From contig NC_065543.1 of the NCBI RefSeq assembly GCF_932294415.1, forward strand, positions 44,975,777 through 45,039,776: 64,000 bases of DNA. The letters run 5' to 3'. This DNA comes from Quercus robur. Taxonomy: Eukaryota > Streptophyta > Magnoliopsida > Fagales > Fagaceae. Position 1 is the stretch's first letter; each line of letters opens with the position of its first letter. Position numbers and translations under genes: made by a program. Below are positions 1 to 12,343 of this stretch, piece after piece. The notes under the pieces were generated by a model. That model did no database searches and was not told the DNA's origin. It saw nothing but the letters and a program-made list of their open reading frames with translations.

Positions 1-1192
1 CTATGTATTCTCCTCATCTTCATTTTATTCATGTACTAAACGAGTTTAACAACCTTGAGTGACTCCTAAGCAGCCGCTATAAATGGATTTTCTTTTCTAC
101 CTTGCCATAAATTTCTACCCTAGGATTTGGCAACATCCAACACTTAAGTCAAAATTATATGTGACATTTCAAGAAAATTGGACATAGTTTGTCCAAAAAC
201 TAAAAACGAAAAAAACAATAGAACAGGCAAAGTGAAAGAGCATTGTCATGGAAGAAAAACTATAAATCATCTCCTTATCAACACGACTCTTAAGATTCTA
301 AATTGGAATTATTAGAAATATGAGCCATCACCATCATTGTCATGTCACTATTTCATTAAATACTCTCACATTCACATTATCAAGAAATAGTTCAATTTTT
401 TTTTTTTTTTTTTTTATAGTTAAAAAAAAAACAATAATTTAGAATGTCATTTTCCAAAATGTTAGAATTAAAAAATGGCTGGGTCATAGATCATAAAGAT
501 ACACATGAAACTCGTCCCACTTCCAGGAATCTTCCTTAGTACATCAATCTTACCTTCCCCAAAAATAAAAGATATGCAACATTTCAAGCTCGTTACCAAA
601 AGAATATCATGCTAATCCAAAGTACAATTTGTCTTGTTACCAAAAGCTAAAAGAGAAAAATAATTAAGATTTTAAAAAACCAATTTTGTCCACCATCAAG
701 TCACACGCAAATTAAATTTGTAGGGACAATAATGCGATTGCCCAATTAACATTTTTCACGTTGGCAATAAAAACAACAACCTGAAAAAAGCATATACGTC
801 AAAGATTTTGTAAATCTCTAGAAACATACACTACGTACTAAAAAATCGCAAAATAATTTACTGAAACAGTAAATTACTCGTGAGGCTAAAAATTGATGGT
901 TACTTCGTCGTGATCTTGATCCACAAGTTACGTTAGATACCGGACCCATTGCCTTTTCTCCTGTCAATCTAGAGGGCCTTAAGTCTATGCTGACTGATAG
1001 CCATGTCGGAAAGAATCCTCTTCCATTTTTTGGTTAAATATGCGGCACGTATTATTCATCTGATTTTTAAATGACACACGTAATTGGCACGTTGATTGAT
1101 ACTTGATAGCCATTATGGAACGAATTCTCATTCTTTTTTTTGGTGATGAATGTGTGACACATAATATTCATATGATTTTTAAATGTCATACT
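1..1192. other. Intergenic, AT-rich, local tandem duplication
   Basis: No gene seen. Around 995-1187 a stretch of roughly 85 bases, containing a 'tgatagccat' start and an 'atgatttttaaatg' core, occurs twice in direct orientation about 110 bases apart and diverged. A T-run lies near 395-415. The rest is plain AT-rich sequence. Confidence 0.5.
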
Positions 1193-1207
1193 TATTCTTA
1201 TTTAAGT

Positions 1208-1372
1208 TTTTTTTAAGAGAGTTTTAATCTATAGTGTCCGATTTTGATAATAACTATTTATTATCAGACTAAAACACTAATAAGTTTTTGATGTAAACGA
1301 AAATTGAACCTCAAACCTTTTATAAAATTATTAAAAACTTTACCAATTAAACTAATTAAACCCACTATAGTC
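1208..1372 (-). mobile_element. tRNA-derived SINE (family A), full length with target duplication
   Basis: Read on the minus strand this begins with a tRNA-like head (a GTTTAATTGGTAAAG A-box-like segment, then a GGTTCAA B-box-like segment) and continues into a tRNA-unrelated body that ends in an A-rich tail. It is flanked by a 15-base direct repeat with one mismatch, TATTCTTATTTAAGT at 1193-1207 and TATTCTTATCTAAGT at 1373-1387, which fits a target-site duplication from LINE-driven retroposition. The same family recurs near 55.3 kb and 57.25 kb. The family name is unknown to me. Confidence 0.75.
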
Positions 1373-1387
1373 TATTCTTATCTAAGT

Positions 1388-3780
1388 AAAAACTAAAAAT
1401 AAATGGGAATTCAATCATTCGATGCGAGAGAATCTTATCCAACACATTATCCGTATGCTTACAAGATCAAAAACGCGCTTGCCCCCATCAAAAAAAATAA
1501 AAATAAAAAACGCGCTTTGCCACTTGTACACTTGGTGGGTGGCCCATGATTTGCTAGCCAGTCGAGTGGTGTACAATAAAATGACTACAACTGATAGGAC
1601 CTAGATATGACCAATCAAGACCAGCCAAATGTCTAAAGTTTGGTTAGATTGTCGAAAGGTTTATTCTTACATAAGCAACTACATAAAATAGTTGTATTAC
1701 TTGTTTTGTCGGCGGTTTAATAGATCATTAGATTGAATTTTAAAAATAAATAAAGAGTTATAGGTTTACCTGATGTGATTTGGTTTGAATCAACGTCCCA
1801 AATTCAAATCCTTAAAAAATTGAAATTGATTTTCAAGACTTCCACTAGATGATCAACCCAAAAGGAGCTCCAACAATCCCTTATATAGGACCTTTATGTA
1901 TTTAAAGATCGGCTCTTTACTGAGTAGGTACTATTATGATCGTGTCCAAATATAATTTCTCACAAATTGGTCATCTCCTGCACTTTTTATTTTTTTAATT
2001 AACGAACAAAGGAAAATTTATAATTTACCACTTATGGTTTGGCCTTATCATAATAATTATAAGTGAAATATAAGTAACATTGCTAAGTATGTATAAACAT
2101 AAGTAAAGTACATATACGAAGCAATAAGAGAATTTGCAAAAATAGAAATTTTCAAAAAGAATGTCTAATCTCACATCTACGCACCCAAAAATATCTCTAA
2201 CTCTTAGATACCCAATTTAGTATTTTTTTTTTAATGAGTAACTACTAAGCTTCTTAAATTAAACTTAAAATAAATTTAGCTAGCCATAACTGAACATGCC
2301 CTAAGTCGACTAGGACCTTCCTTTCCATATAATAATTACTATTAAGTTTAGAGAATCAAGCTTCTAGATATATAATACCTTCTCAAAAATAAAGCTTAGA
2401 TATATAAAAACCTCAATTTAAGAGAGAGCCTCTTTAATTACTAATCAAAAATTTAATTAATCCATAATCCTTTGATTACCTCACCAAATTAAAAATTCAA
2501 ACATGCACTTCGAGTACCTTAATTTTATATAAGAACCCATACTTTGAGACTAAAGTATTCAGATCATCAAAACCCTCAAAATTGGACTAAGCCAAAAACT
2601 TAACGATTTCAATTTTGTGACTACACTTCAATCTATAATAATTTATCTCAACTAAAGTTATAAAACCCTAATTAGATGTTCCAAATTGCATGTTATTCCA
2701 CCAAATTTGATCAAAACATTACTAAATTGAAAAGTTTTTACTTAACGTAATAAATACTATAATATCAAAAGACCTACTTTTTCTAGATCACATTAATCAA
2801 GAGATAATCTGATATACTTTGGAGATTTAAACTTTAATTAGATCTTCTATTTTTTTTTTCCATTCTAAAGCATTCAATTTCATGGATCAAAGTCCATAAC
2901 ACACACACACACACACACAAAAACCCCTCAATTTGGTTATAAAACCCTAAACCTAAATTATAATTATTCCATATGCCCTTCATGTATAATTCTCTCACCA
3001 AGTTGAACATGTGGTCTTAATTACATGTTTTTATGATTAATTTTTGAAATTTATAATTGGAATATAAAATCCCCTAAATTAAGCCTAAAACCTAACCCTA
3101 ACATTAAAATTTCTCACATTCCTACCAAAATCATTATAATTAAGTAAGATCAAGATTAAATATTGAAAGAATAAGCTATATTACATCTTGAGCATGGTTC
3201 AAGACAATCTAAAAGCACAAAAACTCAAAATGTGTCGTGAACAAGCAAAAATATCAATATTTTTTTGGCAAGATTTGGATGGTTTTAGGCTACAACACAT
3301 TGTCCTAAGGTTGGGTTGCAACTAGCTATCTTGGGTAGAGGAGGCCCAAAACTCACTATTTGCCTCATATCTTGTTTTCAATGAGTTCTTTGCCATTTTT
3401 CAGTGATTCACTGTGATGATGAGACTTGGTTTGGTTTGGCTAGGGTTTCTAGAGTTTTAGGATGGTTTAGATAAGTGGCCATATATATCAATAGAGGTCA
3501 AAGACTTTCTTCAAATCGGTTTGGAAGAATCTCCTTTAATCTATTACGCGAATAATTCATAAAATCATTTATATGTATTATTTAAATTAGTCACATAACT
3601 CATTAATAAGTCATTTGACTAAAAGTATATGACAATGATTTTATTAATTACCATATAGTGGGTTGGAGCAATTTTCTTCCAAATTGGTTTAGAGGTAAAT
3701 TTTTTTCTTTTAAGTAAATAAAACTCTCTTCTTTTTTATTTACTTATTGTTTGTTTAATTATTTTATTGGCCATTACAAT

Positions 3781-3834
<54 letters not shown>

Positions 3835-4439
3835 CTTTTTACATTCTCCCCAAAATGCCTCATACCAAAGGACTGTTAATATTTGATGTAATATTTAGAA
3901 TTAGTTATTTAAATCCATGTCTTTTGCATCTTTATTAACATAAACATGTTCGATATACATAGAGGGCATTCCTACTATATTATTGAAATCATTTTAGGCA
4001 TATCTAATAAGAATATAAAAATGTTGTTCCATTATCTTAAGCTGTCAATAGAGTAGGTAATCAAGTAGCAAAATATAGAGTAGGTAATCCACCTTTTTAC
4101 CCTAATGTGGAGCTCGACATGTTCCACGAGTTTTTTTTTAGGGGGGTGGGGTTCCACGAGTATTTTTGAGACACTGAAATTGAAAACTAATTATAAAGTT
4201 ATTACAACCTTTCATTTTTATGATTATAGAATTAACTTTTAGACCCCATGATAAAGACAAAATGTGGCAACGTGTTACGTAAGGATATGCAAAGTTGACA
4301 CTTCCGCCTTAACAAACGCAATCCGCCGCTAAAACCGACCTCTGATATTTTATTTTTTATTTATTTTTTACGGAGACAACCGATAATTTTATGTTCATGA
4401 ATCATGCCTTCAAACCTTTCATTCTTTAATCTTTCTAAA
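1388..4439. other. Intergenic, AT-rich with microsatellites
   Basis: No gene recognised. It contains an (AC)n microsatellite at about 2899-2919 and a long (CT)n microsatellite at about 3786-3831. Short open frames here show no family resemblance. Confidence 0.5.
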
Positions 4440-5172
4440 TTGATCTATGACATATGCAATTGCTAGCATATTGGGTTCAAAAGTTAAAGGCTCAAACAAT
4501 AAATTTGTAGAGAATGGACTAAAAGACTAGGCCTTGGTTATCGGACAGTAGTTAGTCATGATGTTCAAGATGATCGTACATAGGTGAATTGTGTTTGCCC
4601 AAGAAGACTTTCTCCTCGGCACGGCCTGGGTGGCTCTGGTTCTTGGCCCTGGTCCTAGCCCCCTTTCTGGACTGCTTCCTTCTCCTTTTATACTAGCTTT
4701 TCCCCTCCCTTCAATGTCCACGTGTAGGTTCAGCTTTCTAGGGCTGATACTTGTCCTATCAGCCCATACCCAAAGTGGTTGGGGTGGTTGTAAAAGCTGA
4801 AAAACATGGCTCTATCAGGCGCAGAGTACTTAATTGCAGTAATGACAGTCTTTCCCTTGTCCTTTGTCGCCACATTGTTCAGTGGTCCTTTCTAGGACGT
4901 TTGTTGGCACATTCAATGCGGAGGTGTTAGTTTTTCCTTGAACCGCTCCTATACTGTATTCGCCCTTTCTTCTGAGAGCGCTTTGGAGACTACCTTTAAT
5001 GGCGTGCCGTTCCTTCCTTCTAGGTTTTGGGATGCTGAAGACAGGATCGTCCTTGGCTATATCTCTAGGCCATTTGGACTTTCGTTGCATGTTCTCGGCA
5101 ACGCCTCTCCTCGACGCGGGCCTTGGGCCCTAATGTAAAGTGGGCCGAGATCACAAATTCTCTAGCCCCACA
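4440..5172 (-). mobile_element. Solo-LTR-like remnant of an LTR retrotransposon
   Basis: On the minus strand this starts TGTGGGGCTAGAG and ends near 4440 after a segment (ACAAATTTATTG...) that is also found at the 3' end of the LTRs at 56.3 and 57.6 kb. GC content is higher than the flanks, and the short open frames across it are not genes. No internal coding region is adjacent, so it reads as a solo LTR fossil. The family (Gypsy or Copia) cannot be decided. The 4440 boundary is approximate. Confidence 0.55.
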
Positions 5173-5660
5173 GAAAACATATGACAGACTTTTTTTTTTT
5201 TGAGAAGAAAAACATATGATAAACCTAAGGGGTAAGTTTAATGATTCCTAAATATATATGAGATTCTGGGTTTGAAATCTTTAACTAGCATCTTAAAATC
5301 ACCTTCAACTCTAAGGAATTTTTCTATGAACAAAATTTCTCTCCAAATTCAAACTCTTCATATATTTTTATGTTGAGTGTGAATTTTGAATTTTTTTTTA
5401 ATCTAATTTTGAAAATCTAACCATTAGATTACATGTTCTTATTATATTTTTTATACTTGCAAAATTTCGAGAATATCAAAAATCAATTGCTATGTCACTA
5501 AACAAATGTTAAAATTTCAAATTTTTATGATTTAAAATTGTATATAAAAAATAAATTTATTGATCAAATAATAAATAATATCCGATTTGAACGAAATTTG
5601 ATATGCATATTAAAAATATAAAGAACATAAAATTCAATGATTAAAATTTTAATATATATA
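5173..5660. other. Intergenic, AT-rich
   Basis: Nothing recognised apart from short A/T runs and a small (TA)n stretch near 5651-5664. Confidence 0.5.
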
Positions 5661-5672
5661 TATATATTCTCT

Positions 5673-6335
5673 CTCACACACACCAACAACAAGATAATTC
5701 ATAAAAATACAAATAAAAATAAAATCAAAGTTTCTCTCAAATTCCTTTAGAGAGAAACTTAGATTTTATTTTTATTTTTATGAATTATCTTGTTGTTGGT
5801 GTGTGTGTTTTATTGTTATGAATTATCTTGTTGTTGGTGGGTGTGTGTGTATATATATACACACACACCAACAACAAGATAATTCATAAAAATAACACTA
5901 CACACACCAACAACAAGATAATTCATAACAATAAAACACACACACCAATAACAAGATAATTCATAAAAATAAAAATAAAATCTAAGTTTCTCTCAAATGA
6001 GAGAAGAAGACTGCAAAGTGCAAGAGGAATATGGACTAAAATCTATAAACAACGAACAAAAGAGAACGAATTTTGTCATTGATGTCATACTGACAATTCT
6101 GCAACGTGTATAAGCAGCAAGACTGAAACAATGTTGAGAGAAACTTTGATTTATTTATTTTTTTTTTTATGAATTATCTTGTTGTTGGTGTGTGTGAGAG
6201 AGAAGAAGACTGCAAAGTGCAAGAGGACTATGGACTAAAATCTATAAACAAGGAACAAAAGGGAACGAATTTAGTCAATGATGTGATACTGACAACAGTA
6301 CTGCAACGTGTATAAGCAGCAAGACTAAAACAATA
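5673..6335. repeat. Palindromic repeat cluster followed by a direct duplication
   Basis: A unit with the core ACCAACAACAAGATAATTC followed by AT-rich sequence occurs about seven times in both orientations between 5673 and 6200. The pair at 5675-5737 and 5750-5815 forms a near-perfect hairpin with a loop of about ten bases. A second palindrome centres on the (GT)n(AT)n(AC)n run near 5855. A segment starting AGAGAAGAAGACTGCAAAG then appears twice as direct copies (about 6001-6131 and 6198-6331), separated by another core unit. No protein is encoded. Confidence 0.75.
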
Positions 6336-7019
6336 ATTCAACATAACACGTGGTTATACCCTCTGAATCTAGGCATAAAACGGTGAGACAACTGTTGAAA
6401 CTTGAATAAAAGGGGCCATTCTACCAAACTATCTTTTTTTTTTGATGAACCATTCCACCAAACTATCATTAACTGAGAAAGGAACTTAGTACATATGATT
6501 ACAGTATATGCGATCTCTCTTTTCACACTACACAATATATCTCTTCCTTTTAAAATCTATACTGTTAAGGTCCAAAGGTTAAAAAATTCAGAGTTTCTGA
6601 CTGCCATTCAACATAGAGAAACATCAAAATGTTGGTTCTAATAATTAAGTTCCAAGTCTAACTGCCATTCCAAGTAGTTGTAGAACGTGTTTATAGAAAA
6701 TAAGTAAACAATAAAGAAAGAGTGCTTCTAAAAATTAAATTAGTCTTGCATAATTCACGCGTTATAAGATATACTAATATGATTTGATTAACGAGTCTTT
6801 AGAGTATATATTAGTAAATTATTTTTAAAAAAAAAAATCTATGAGAAAATGAAAGAGTGACTAATGTTTTTTGAACAACTTTTTCAATTTTTCATAAATT
6901 TTTTTTCTAAAATGGATAATTAATATGTGCTCTTGCACGATAACCACACCCATAACAATAAAGAGTCCGTAACACACTTTCAATGACTATATATATATTT
7001 TCTCAAAAGAAAAGACTAC

Positions 7020-7052
<33 letters not shown>

Positions 7053-8340
7053 TCAGCCATTACTTGCTGACTATTTATTAATATTAATATATTTTTGCTT
7101 AAGAGGATGAATGTTTGATAAAATAATAAATGTGCTTGGCGCAACATGTGGCCAAGCTCTCTGAAACTCCGAGTTCATATAAAAAACTTGTTGTCAGAAG
7201 GTTAGAAGCAAGCATTTGTGGTTGGTAGGAATACAAAATTAGATTTGAATACATAATTGGGTTTGCTTAGTGGGTGGCTATGGCTTTCCTTGCACCAGTT
7301 CTGAAAGTTTAAGTTTTGATCAGTGCATAACCTTGTTTATGTAGGTGAATAAATAGGATATATGTTGTATTTGCACTGCATACAAGAGAAGTATCCCTGA
7401 TTATTGTAAAGATTCATATATTTTTTGGCAGGTAATAAAAACTTAATGGGGATTATGTACGTTTGAGACTGATTTATAAGCTAGTTTTGTGTTTTTTTTT
7501 TTTTTTTTTTAAATTTTAACTACAGTTTATTAAAATTAAACTTCTTTATTTTTTTTTTCTTCACTTTTTAAAAATACAAATATACTTTCGACAAAAAGTT
7601 TTTAACAAAAAGTTAAATAAATTATTTCTAAACAAAAATAATTTTCATTTTATTTTATTTTTAGTTTATAACGTTTGCGTGCATGTCCATTATTCTCATG
7701 ATTCATTGTATGAAAGATTCTTGATTATTTATATATATATATATATATATAATATATATATTTATATCATTTGCATACGATGAAGCTCTACTCCAGACTT
7801 AGGTGAGGATTAACTTTGTTGGCATAAGGTCCAAAATTGTTGAGTCCACACATAAAAAATCTCCTATTAAAGTTGCTGATTTGCATTGATCCCTGCTAAA
7901 GTTACTAAAGCTACTTTGATTCCTAGATAAAAGTATGACTCTTGCTCTAACTGTTTCCTACGGGGGGATGTTTTCCTCCGGATAGTACATGCTGACAATC
8001 TTGCTGACCTACAATAAATAATAAAAGAGTTAATTTTACTGTTCACTATATATATATATATATATAAATTTTAGAAAGACAATATTATTGATAATATTGT
8101 TGTATATGAGAGACTTATAAACGCCTGAGTGTGTTTGACAACTGATTTCTTTGTTTTCGCTTTGTTGTTCATTATTGTTCTAGGCCCATACCGCAGATCA
8201 GATTAGCTTTGCAAGGCCACTCAAAAGTACTCATGGGTTGGGCTTCCTTTATGGTTTCAATTTGCCTTTGTTTCAAACTCGGCCTCATGTACCGTTAAAA
8301 TACATCTACAGTTATATATTTTTTTTGGGCCATCGTTGGG
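6336..8340. other. Intergenic, AT-rich with AT microsatellites
   Basis: No gene recognised. (AT)n microsatellites occur near 7019-7043, 7730-7750 and 8049-8066, and a T-run near 7492-7510. Nothing else structured was seen. Confidence 0.45.
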
Positions 8341-8344
8341 TAAC

Positions 8345-8590
8345 CTAGGTCATGCTAGTGGAGGGGGCTTATTCTGAGACTCCAAAGGGCAGTGGATCAA
8401 AGGTTTTTGTCGTAACATTGGACTGTCCTTGAGTGAAGAGGCAGAACTCTGGGCTTTAAGGAATGGACTAACCTTATGCATTGATCTCAACATTCTAGCA
8501 GTGGAGATTGAAATTGATGCAAGTAGTGTTTGATTGGATTTCTAACGAGTATAATTGCAACTTACACCATACCTCTCCCATTATGAATAG
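8345..8590 (+). mobile_element. LINE remnant: RNase H-like (RVT_3) fragment
   Basis: The plus-strand translation contains LSEEAELWALRNGLTLC followed by DLNILAVEIEIDASSV. This is the pattern of the RNase H-like domain found at the C terminus of plant L1-type LINE polyproteins (the EAE(A/L)xAL helix and the (L/I)xxE(x)D strand). Stop codons lie before and after. No reverse transcriptase or poly-A tail adjoins it, so this is an isolated fossil piece. Confidence 0.65.
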
Positions 8591-8621
8591 TAAGATCCTT
8601 GTCAATCAAATTTTTTAATGG

Positions 8622-8753
8622 CCTGTTTGGATAGAGGGGGGAAGGAGGGGAAGTGGGGGGAGTAGAGTAGAGCTGGCTAAAAATAAGCTAATTTTGTGCT
8701 AAATTTACTTTACTCTACTCTATTCCCCCTTTCTCTCCCTCAATCCAAACGAA
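8622..8753. mobile_element. Short MITE (about 130 bp)
   Basis: The ends are inverted: GCCTGTTTGGATAGAGGGG at the left and, on the other strand, GATTCGTTTGGATTGAGGG at the right. The inner arms are also inverted (GGGGGAGTAGAGTAGAG against CTCTACTCTATTCCCCC), so nearly the whole unit folds back on itself. There is no coding capacity. The GTTTGGAT terminus is common to hAT-like plant MITEs. I could not define a target duplication. Confidence 0.6.
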
Positions 8754-9101
8754 TCATAAATGAAGATGAATCATTGCTATCGTGAAGCAAACAAATGCAA
8801 AAATGACTTCTTATTTTTTATAGTCCGCTTGTGGACATTTCTATGCTTTCATTTTATGACAATATGGGTGTGTATTATGAGAGGAGTTATCCTCAAACAT
8901 CTGCTATTGGCTTTAGTTAGTTTCTGTTTATGATAATAATTTTTTCTACCCAAAAAAAAAAAAAAATTTCTTATAGTTATAATTTTTTGGGCCATGCTCG
9001 TCTTTATCTAAATCGATAAATTTATGGGTGGATAAGTGGATAGAAGCTTCGGAATTACTAACCGATGGCCATCCAAAGAGAGGGTGTTGATTAGGCATAG
9101 G

Positions 9102-9145
<44 letters not shown>

Positions 9146-9560
9146 CCGCTAAATTAAAAGAGATATTTGGTTTGTTGTAAGTCGTAACGTGATAAACATT
9201 ACGATATTAACTAAATGTGCTTCATTATTGTAGGCGATTGTGAAAACTTTTACTTGCTACTCTTCCCTAGAAAAAAAAGAGATCAAAAAGTTCTTTTCCT
9301 TCATGTAGAATTGGAGTAGAAAGAATTGACCCCTTCTTCCACTGTAATCTTAAGTACTACTTTGCTTTCGATGCGAAATGTCCTTTTGCCTCCCATATCT
9401 AGAGTCTCGATGAGCTGATAGTCAGAGTGATTACTGCCTCCAAGGATTACTACCTAGCTAACAGTGGAGGTCCAATATAGGGGCAAGTGGTTTCCTAGAA
9501 CAAGGAAGCAATTTCCGTCTCTCTCTACTGTTAAGCTCTTTTTTATTAAGCCAATGCTCA
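8754..9560. other. Intergenic
   Basis: No gene recognised. A compound (AT)n(GT)n microsatellite lies at about 9104-9145. The segment 9300-9550 is less AT-rich but has no recognisable product. Confidence 0.4.
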
Positions 9561-9773
9561 TTAGGCTATTCAGACCATAAAAGCTAATAATGAGAGACGT
9601 GTAAAGATCTTTATCTGGTTTTTATTGACCAGAAAGCATATGATAGGTATCATAGGTTAAGACTCGAAAGATATTATAGAAAATGTAAATCATAAGATAA
9701 GAGCATGGTAGATAAGGTGGAGAAGTGTATTAAGGAGTATCGTGTGATCGTAGAATACTTATTAAGTTAAGAG

Positions 9774-9944
9774 TAGTGCTACATATATTACAAGTTTTAC
9801 TACAATGAGTTTACAAATTAATGTGCCACTGCATCAATCATAAAGAGAGGCAATTTAAATATTCAATTATGAGATAGTTGAAACCCACCAAACACATTCA
9901 TTGTCATATTAATTTGTAAATTTTATGTTGTAAAATTTATAGTG
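9774..9944. mobile_element. MITE inserted in the RTE remnant (about 170 bp)
   Basis: The termini are imperfect inverted repeats: GTGCTACATATATTACAAG at the left and, on the other strand, GGCACTATAAATTTTACAAC at the right, each followed by TTTACAAATTAAT. The middle segment CAATTTAAATATTCAATTAT reappears near 17190, and a diverged relative lies at 18973-19195. No coding capacity. Confidence 0.55.
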
Positions 9945-10430
9945 CCTTTTGATGGGATTGACGAGAACAAGTTACCTTGACGAGGTCAACGTAGAGACGA
10001 GGTGACCCCTTGATGACGAGCAAGCCATCAACGACGAGGAAAGGAAAGTCATTCAATGGTGCCAACAAGTAATCTGGACAGTTACAAAACCAGCAGAGCA
10101 GACCGTTGGAGTCTAATAAAGGCCCCATAATTGGGTTAGAGGCGTTATGAAATAGGAGCATTTACACTCCAACGTCTAGCAGTCAGGCTCACATTTATAA
10201 AGCCCTCACATTTGCAGCAAGAGGTACGGATTCTAAGATTCTGAAAATATACTTCTTACTTTCTAGTCCTGCGAATTGCTTGATTGTTCTAACTTTGGCA
10301 TCGGAGACGTTGTGGCAGGCACCACACCGGTGACCACCTTTCTTGGAGAGAACCAGGTGCTAGCAGGGAGTTCCATCTGCCTACTGTAACTGACGAGTTT
10401 GCACCTCATCACCTTTAATATTTTCCTTAA
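9945..10430. mobile_element. Possible LTR-derived fragment
   Basis: The GC content is higher than on either side, there is a TTTATAAAG TATA-like box near 10193, and the segment interrupts an RTE LINE remnant. This looks like part of a retrotransposon LTR, but I see no clean ends, primer-binding site or coding domain. The call is tentative. Confidence 0.35.
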
Positions 10431-10639
10431 TGAAAAACAGTCACTAGAGATTATTTAGTCATGTTTAGAGAAGAGAACCATATTCAGCAATAAAAAAGAG
10501 TAAGTTGATTCAAAGTGAGCAAAGGGAATGAAAAAAGATTAAAAAAAAAACAATATAAGTATAAGAAGAAATGACATATCAGTTAAGAAAATAATAGAGT
10601 AACTTTGAATATAATAAAATAATTAAAAATAATAATATA

Positions 10640-11159
10640 TATAACCGTCTAACCGATCTAACTAATATTTTGAGAATCTATTGCTGAACTAAATTTTTTT
10701 GAAACTATATCTTTGTTGTTATTGTTTAATTGTTTGTTGGATTTATTTATTCATTTTGATTAGGTTTTTTTTTATTTTTTTTATTTTAAAGAAATGTACA
10801 AAGAGGCTTATATGGATTTAGGTATAAAGGTTAGATAACTTCATCACTTGTAAAGAGGCATTCACATAGTCATGGTTTATATAATTGTAGATACTAGTAC
10901 CATGGGACGCATCATTCCGAAAACATTTGACAAACACTGGAAGGACTGTAAACATGAAATTCTGATATAATAATAAGGTTAAATTACTTCGAAAATCTTA
11001 TATTGTTAACTCGTCTGCATCAAAGATCTCATTCCATATAAACCCACTTAAAGTGGGAGCCTTGGTACCAGTTCTGCAAAAACACAAAATCAACATTAAC
11101 TGGAAACACAATTGAAAAAAGAAAAAAAACAGGAGTACGTTTCTCAAAGTTCAATAGTC
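10640..11159. other. Intergenic, AT-rich
   Basis: Nothing recognised. Confidence 0.4.
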
Positions 11160-11164
11160 AGTTT

Positions 11165-11444
11165 TGTTAGACTTATGGTTAAGTGATTAAATTTACAATT
11201 TTCTAACAGCTTAAGTTTTTAGGACAGTCGGTAATTTAATATGGTATCAAAGCAGGAGATCCTGAGTTTGATCTGGCTTTAGTCTACCTCTCATTTAAAA
11301 TGTTAAATTCCCACTTGTTGGGCCCCCACTTATTAAGGGAAAGTTTATGCCCACAAGTGAGGAGGAGTGTTAGACTTATAATTAAGTGATTAAATTCATC
11401 ATTTTCTAACAGTTTAAACTTTTGAGACAGTCGGTAATTTAACA
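11165..11444 (+). mobile_element. Complete TRIM (miniature LTR retroelement), 280 bp
   Basis: Two direct terminal repeats of about 77 bases (11165-11241 and 11368-11444) begin TGTTAGACTTAT and end near GGTAATTTAAC(A). The left one is followed directly by TGGTATCAAAGC, which closely matches the primer-binding site for initiator methionyl-tRNA (usually TGGTATCAGAGC). A purine tract (GTGAGGAGGAG) directly precedes the right repeat. The element is bounded by the 5-base target duplication AGTTT at 11160-11164 and 11445-11449. The internal region is only about 126 bases and non-coding, so it depends on an autonomous partner. The terminal repeats are about 85 percent alike by eye, so this is not a recent insertion. 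Confidence 0.88.
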
Positions 11445-11449
11445 AGTTT

Positions 11450-12343
11450 CAGATTAGAATTAACTTAACTATTTTTTTCTTAATTTTTTTTAAATGTGCT
11501 AAATTATACTTGTAATTTAAAAAAAATTAAACCCTTATTTAATTTATTTACTAAAAATTTTAGTTAAAAATATGCTAAAAGTGTACTTACGAAAATAAGA
11601 TTTTTAAGTACTTATATGATAAAAGCTAAAATCAATGGCCATTGTCTTTCCAAGGATGGCTTGTTAGTTATCAAGTATTAGTTGTAGTAATGAAGGATGT
11701 TGATACTTTATCCATTTAAAATCAATTGCCATGGTCTTTCAAGGAATAACTTGTTAATTAGCTATGAAAGCAAGTCGTTTAACATGACTTCTATTTTTTT
11801 TGGCCCGGGGGGGGGGGGGGGGGGGGGGGGGTGGTAAAACAACCAAGGGGCAATAGCAAGCATGACCTTTGATATAGAACCAAGGTCTAATACTATAGAG
11901 TATAGACCCAAAAATTTCAAAATTATTGAGTTCATAAGTTTTTAGGTCTATTTTAGACCCTGATAATAACTTGTCAATTCAACCATTAATGAAATTTCTC
12001 GCTTGTCTCTAGAATTATTTTTGATATGGACTAAACAGATACTTTTGATCTAGGCAAATTATTTTTTCCTTCTAAATTCTTTTCACAACTAGTGCCTTGA
12101 TTTTTGTATTTAAATTAACGAATCCCACACAAGTTACAACTAAATTTCCAGAAATTCCTTGCATTTAATATGATACAATAATACAAGAAGTAAGAGCCTA
12201 GTATGGCCATAGAAACATAAACAGCAATTTAGATTTTTAGACATTGATCACACACTTAACATAAGCTTGATAGACACATACATAGCCAAACCGTTCGAGA
12301 TGGACCTAAATTTAAAGCTAAAAATAAACCAAGTCCATTGGGT
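11450..12343. other. Intergenic with a 25-base G run and the 3' flank of the GASA gene
   Basis: A short direct duplication (AAATCAATKGCCATKGTCTTT core) occurs near 11630 and 11720. A run of 25 consecutive G lies at 11807-11831. The last 200 to 300 bases before 12344 probably include the 3' UTR of the minus-strand GASA gene. No other gene is seen. Confidence 0.5.

Larger units (their letters stand above)
9560..10640 (+). mobile_element. RTE-type LINE remnant interrupted by other elements
   Basis: At about 9618-9647 the plus strand encodes VFIDQKAYDR, the reverse-transcriptase block with a catalytic Asp (family pattern FIDxxKAYD). It is followed by sequence matching the RTE 3' region also seen at 20.0-20.5 kb (the segments around GTGGAGAAGTGTATTA). 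The matching 3' tail (GAGTAAGTTGATTCAAAGTG onward) resumes at about 10460-10620. The two parts are separated by a MITE and an LTR-like segment. The element is truncated and carries stops. Confidence 0.6.

Noticed and set aside
4527-5138. Several short frames on both strands
   Set aside because: They fall inside an LTR remnant with higher GC content, which produces chance open frames.
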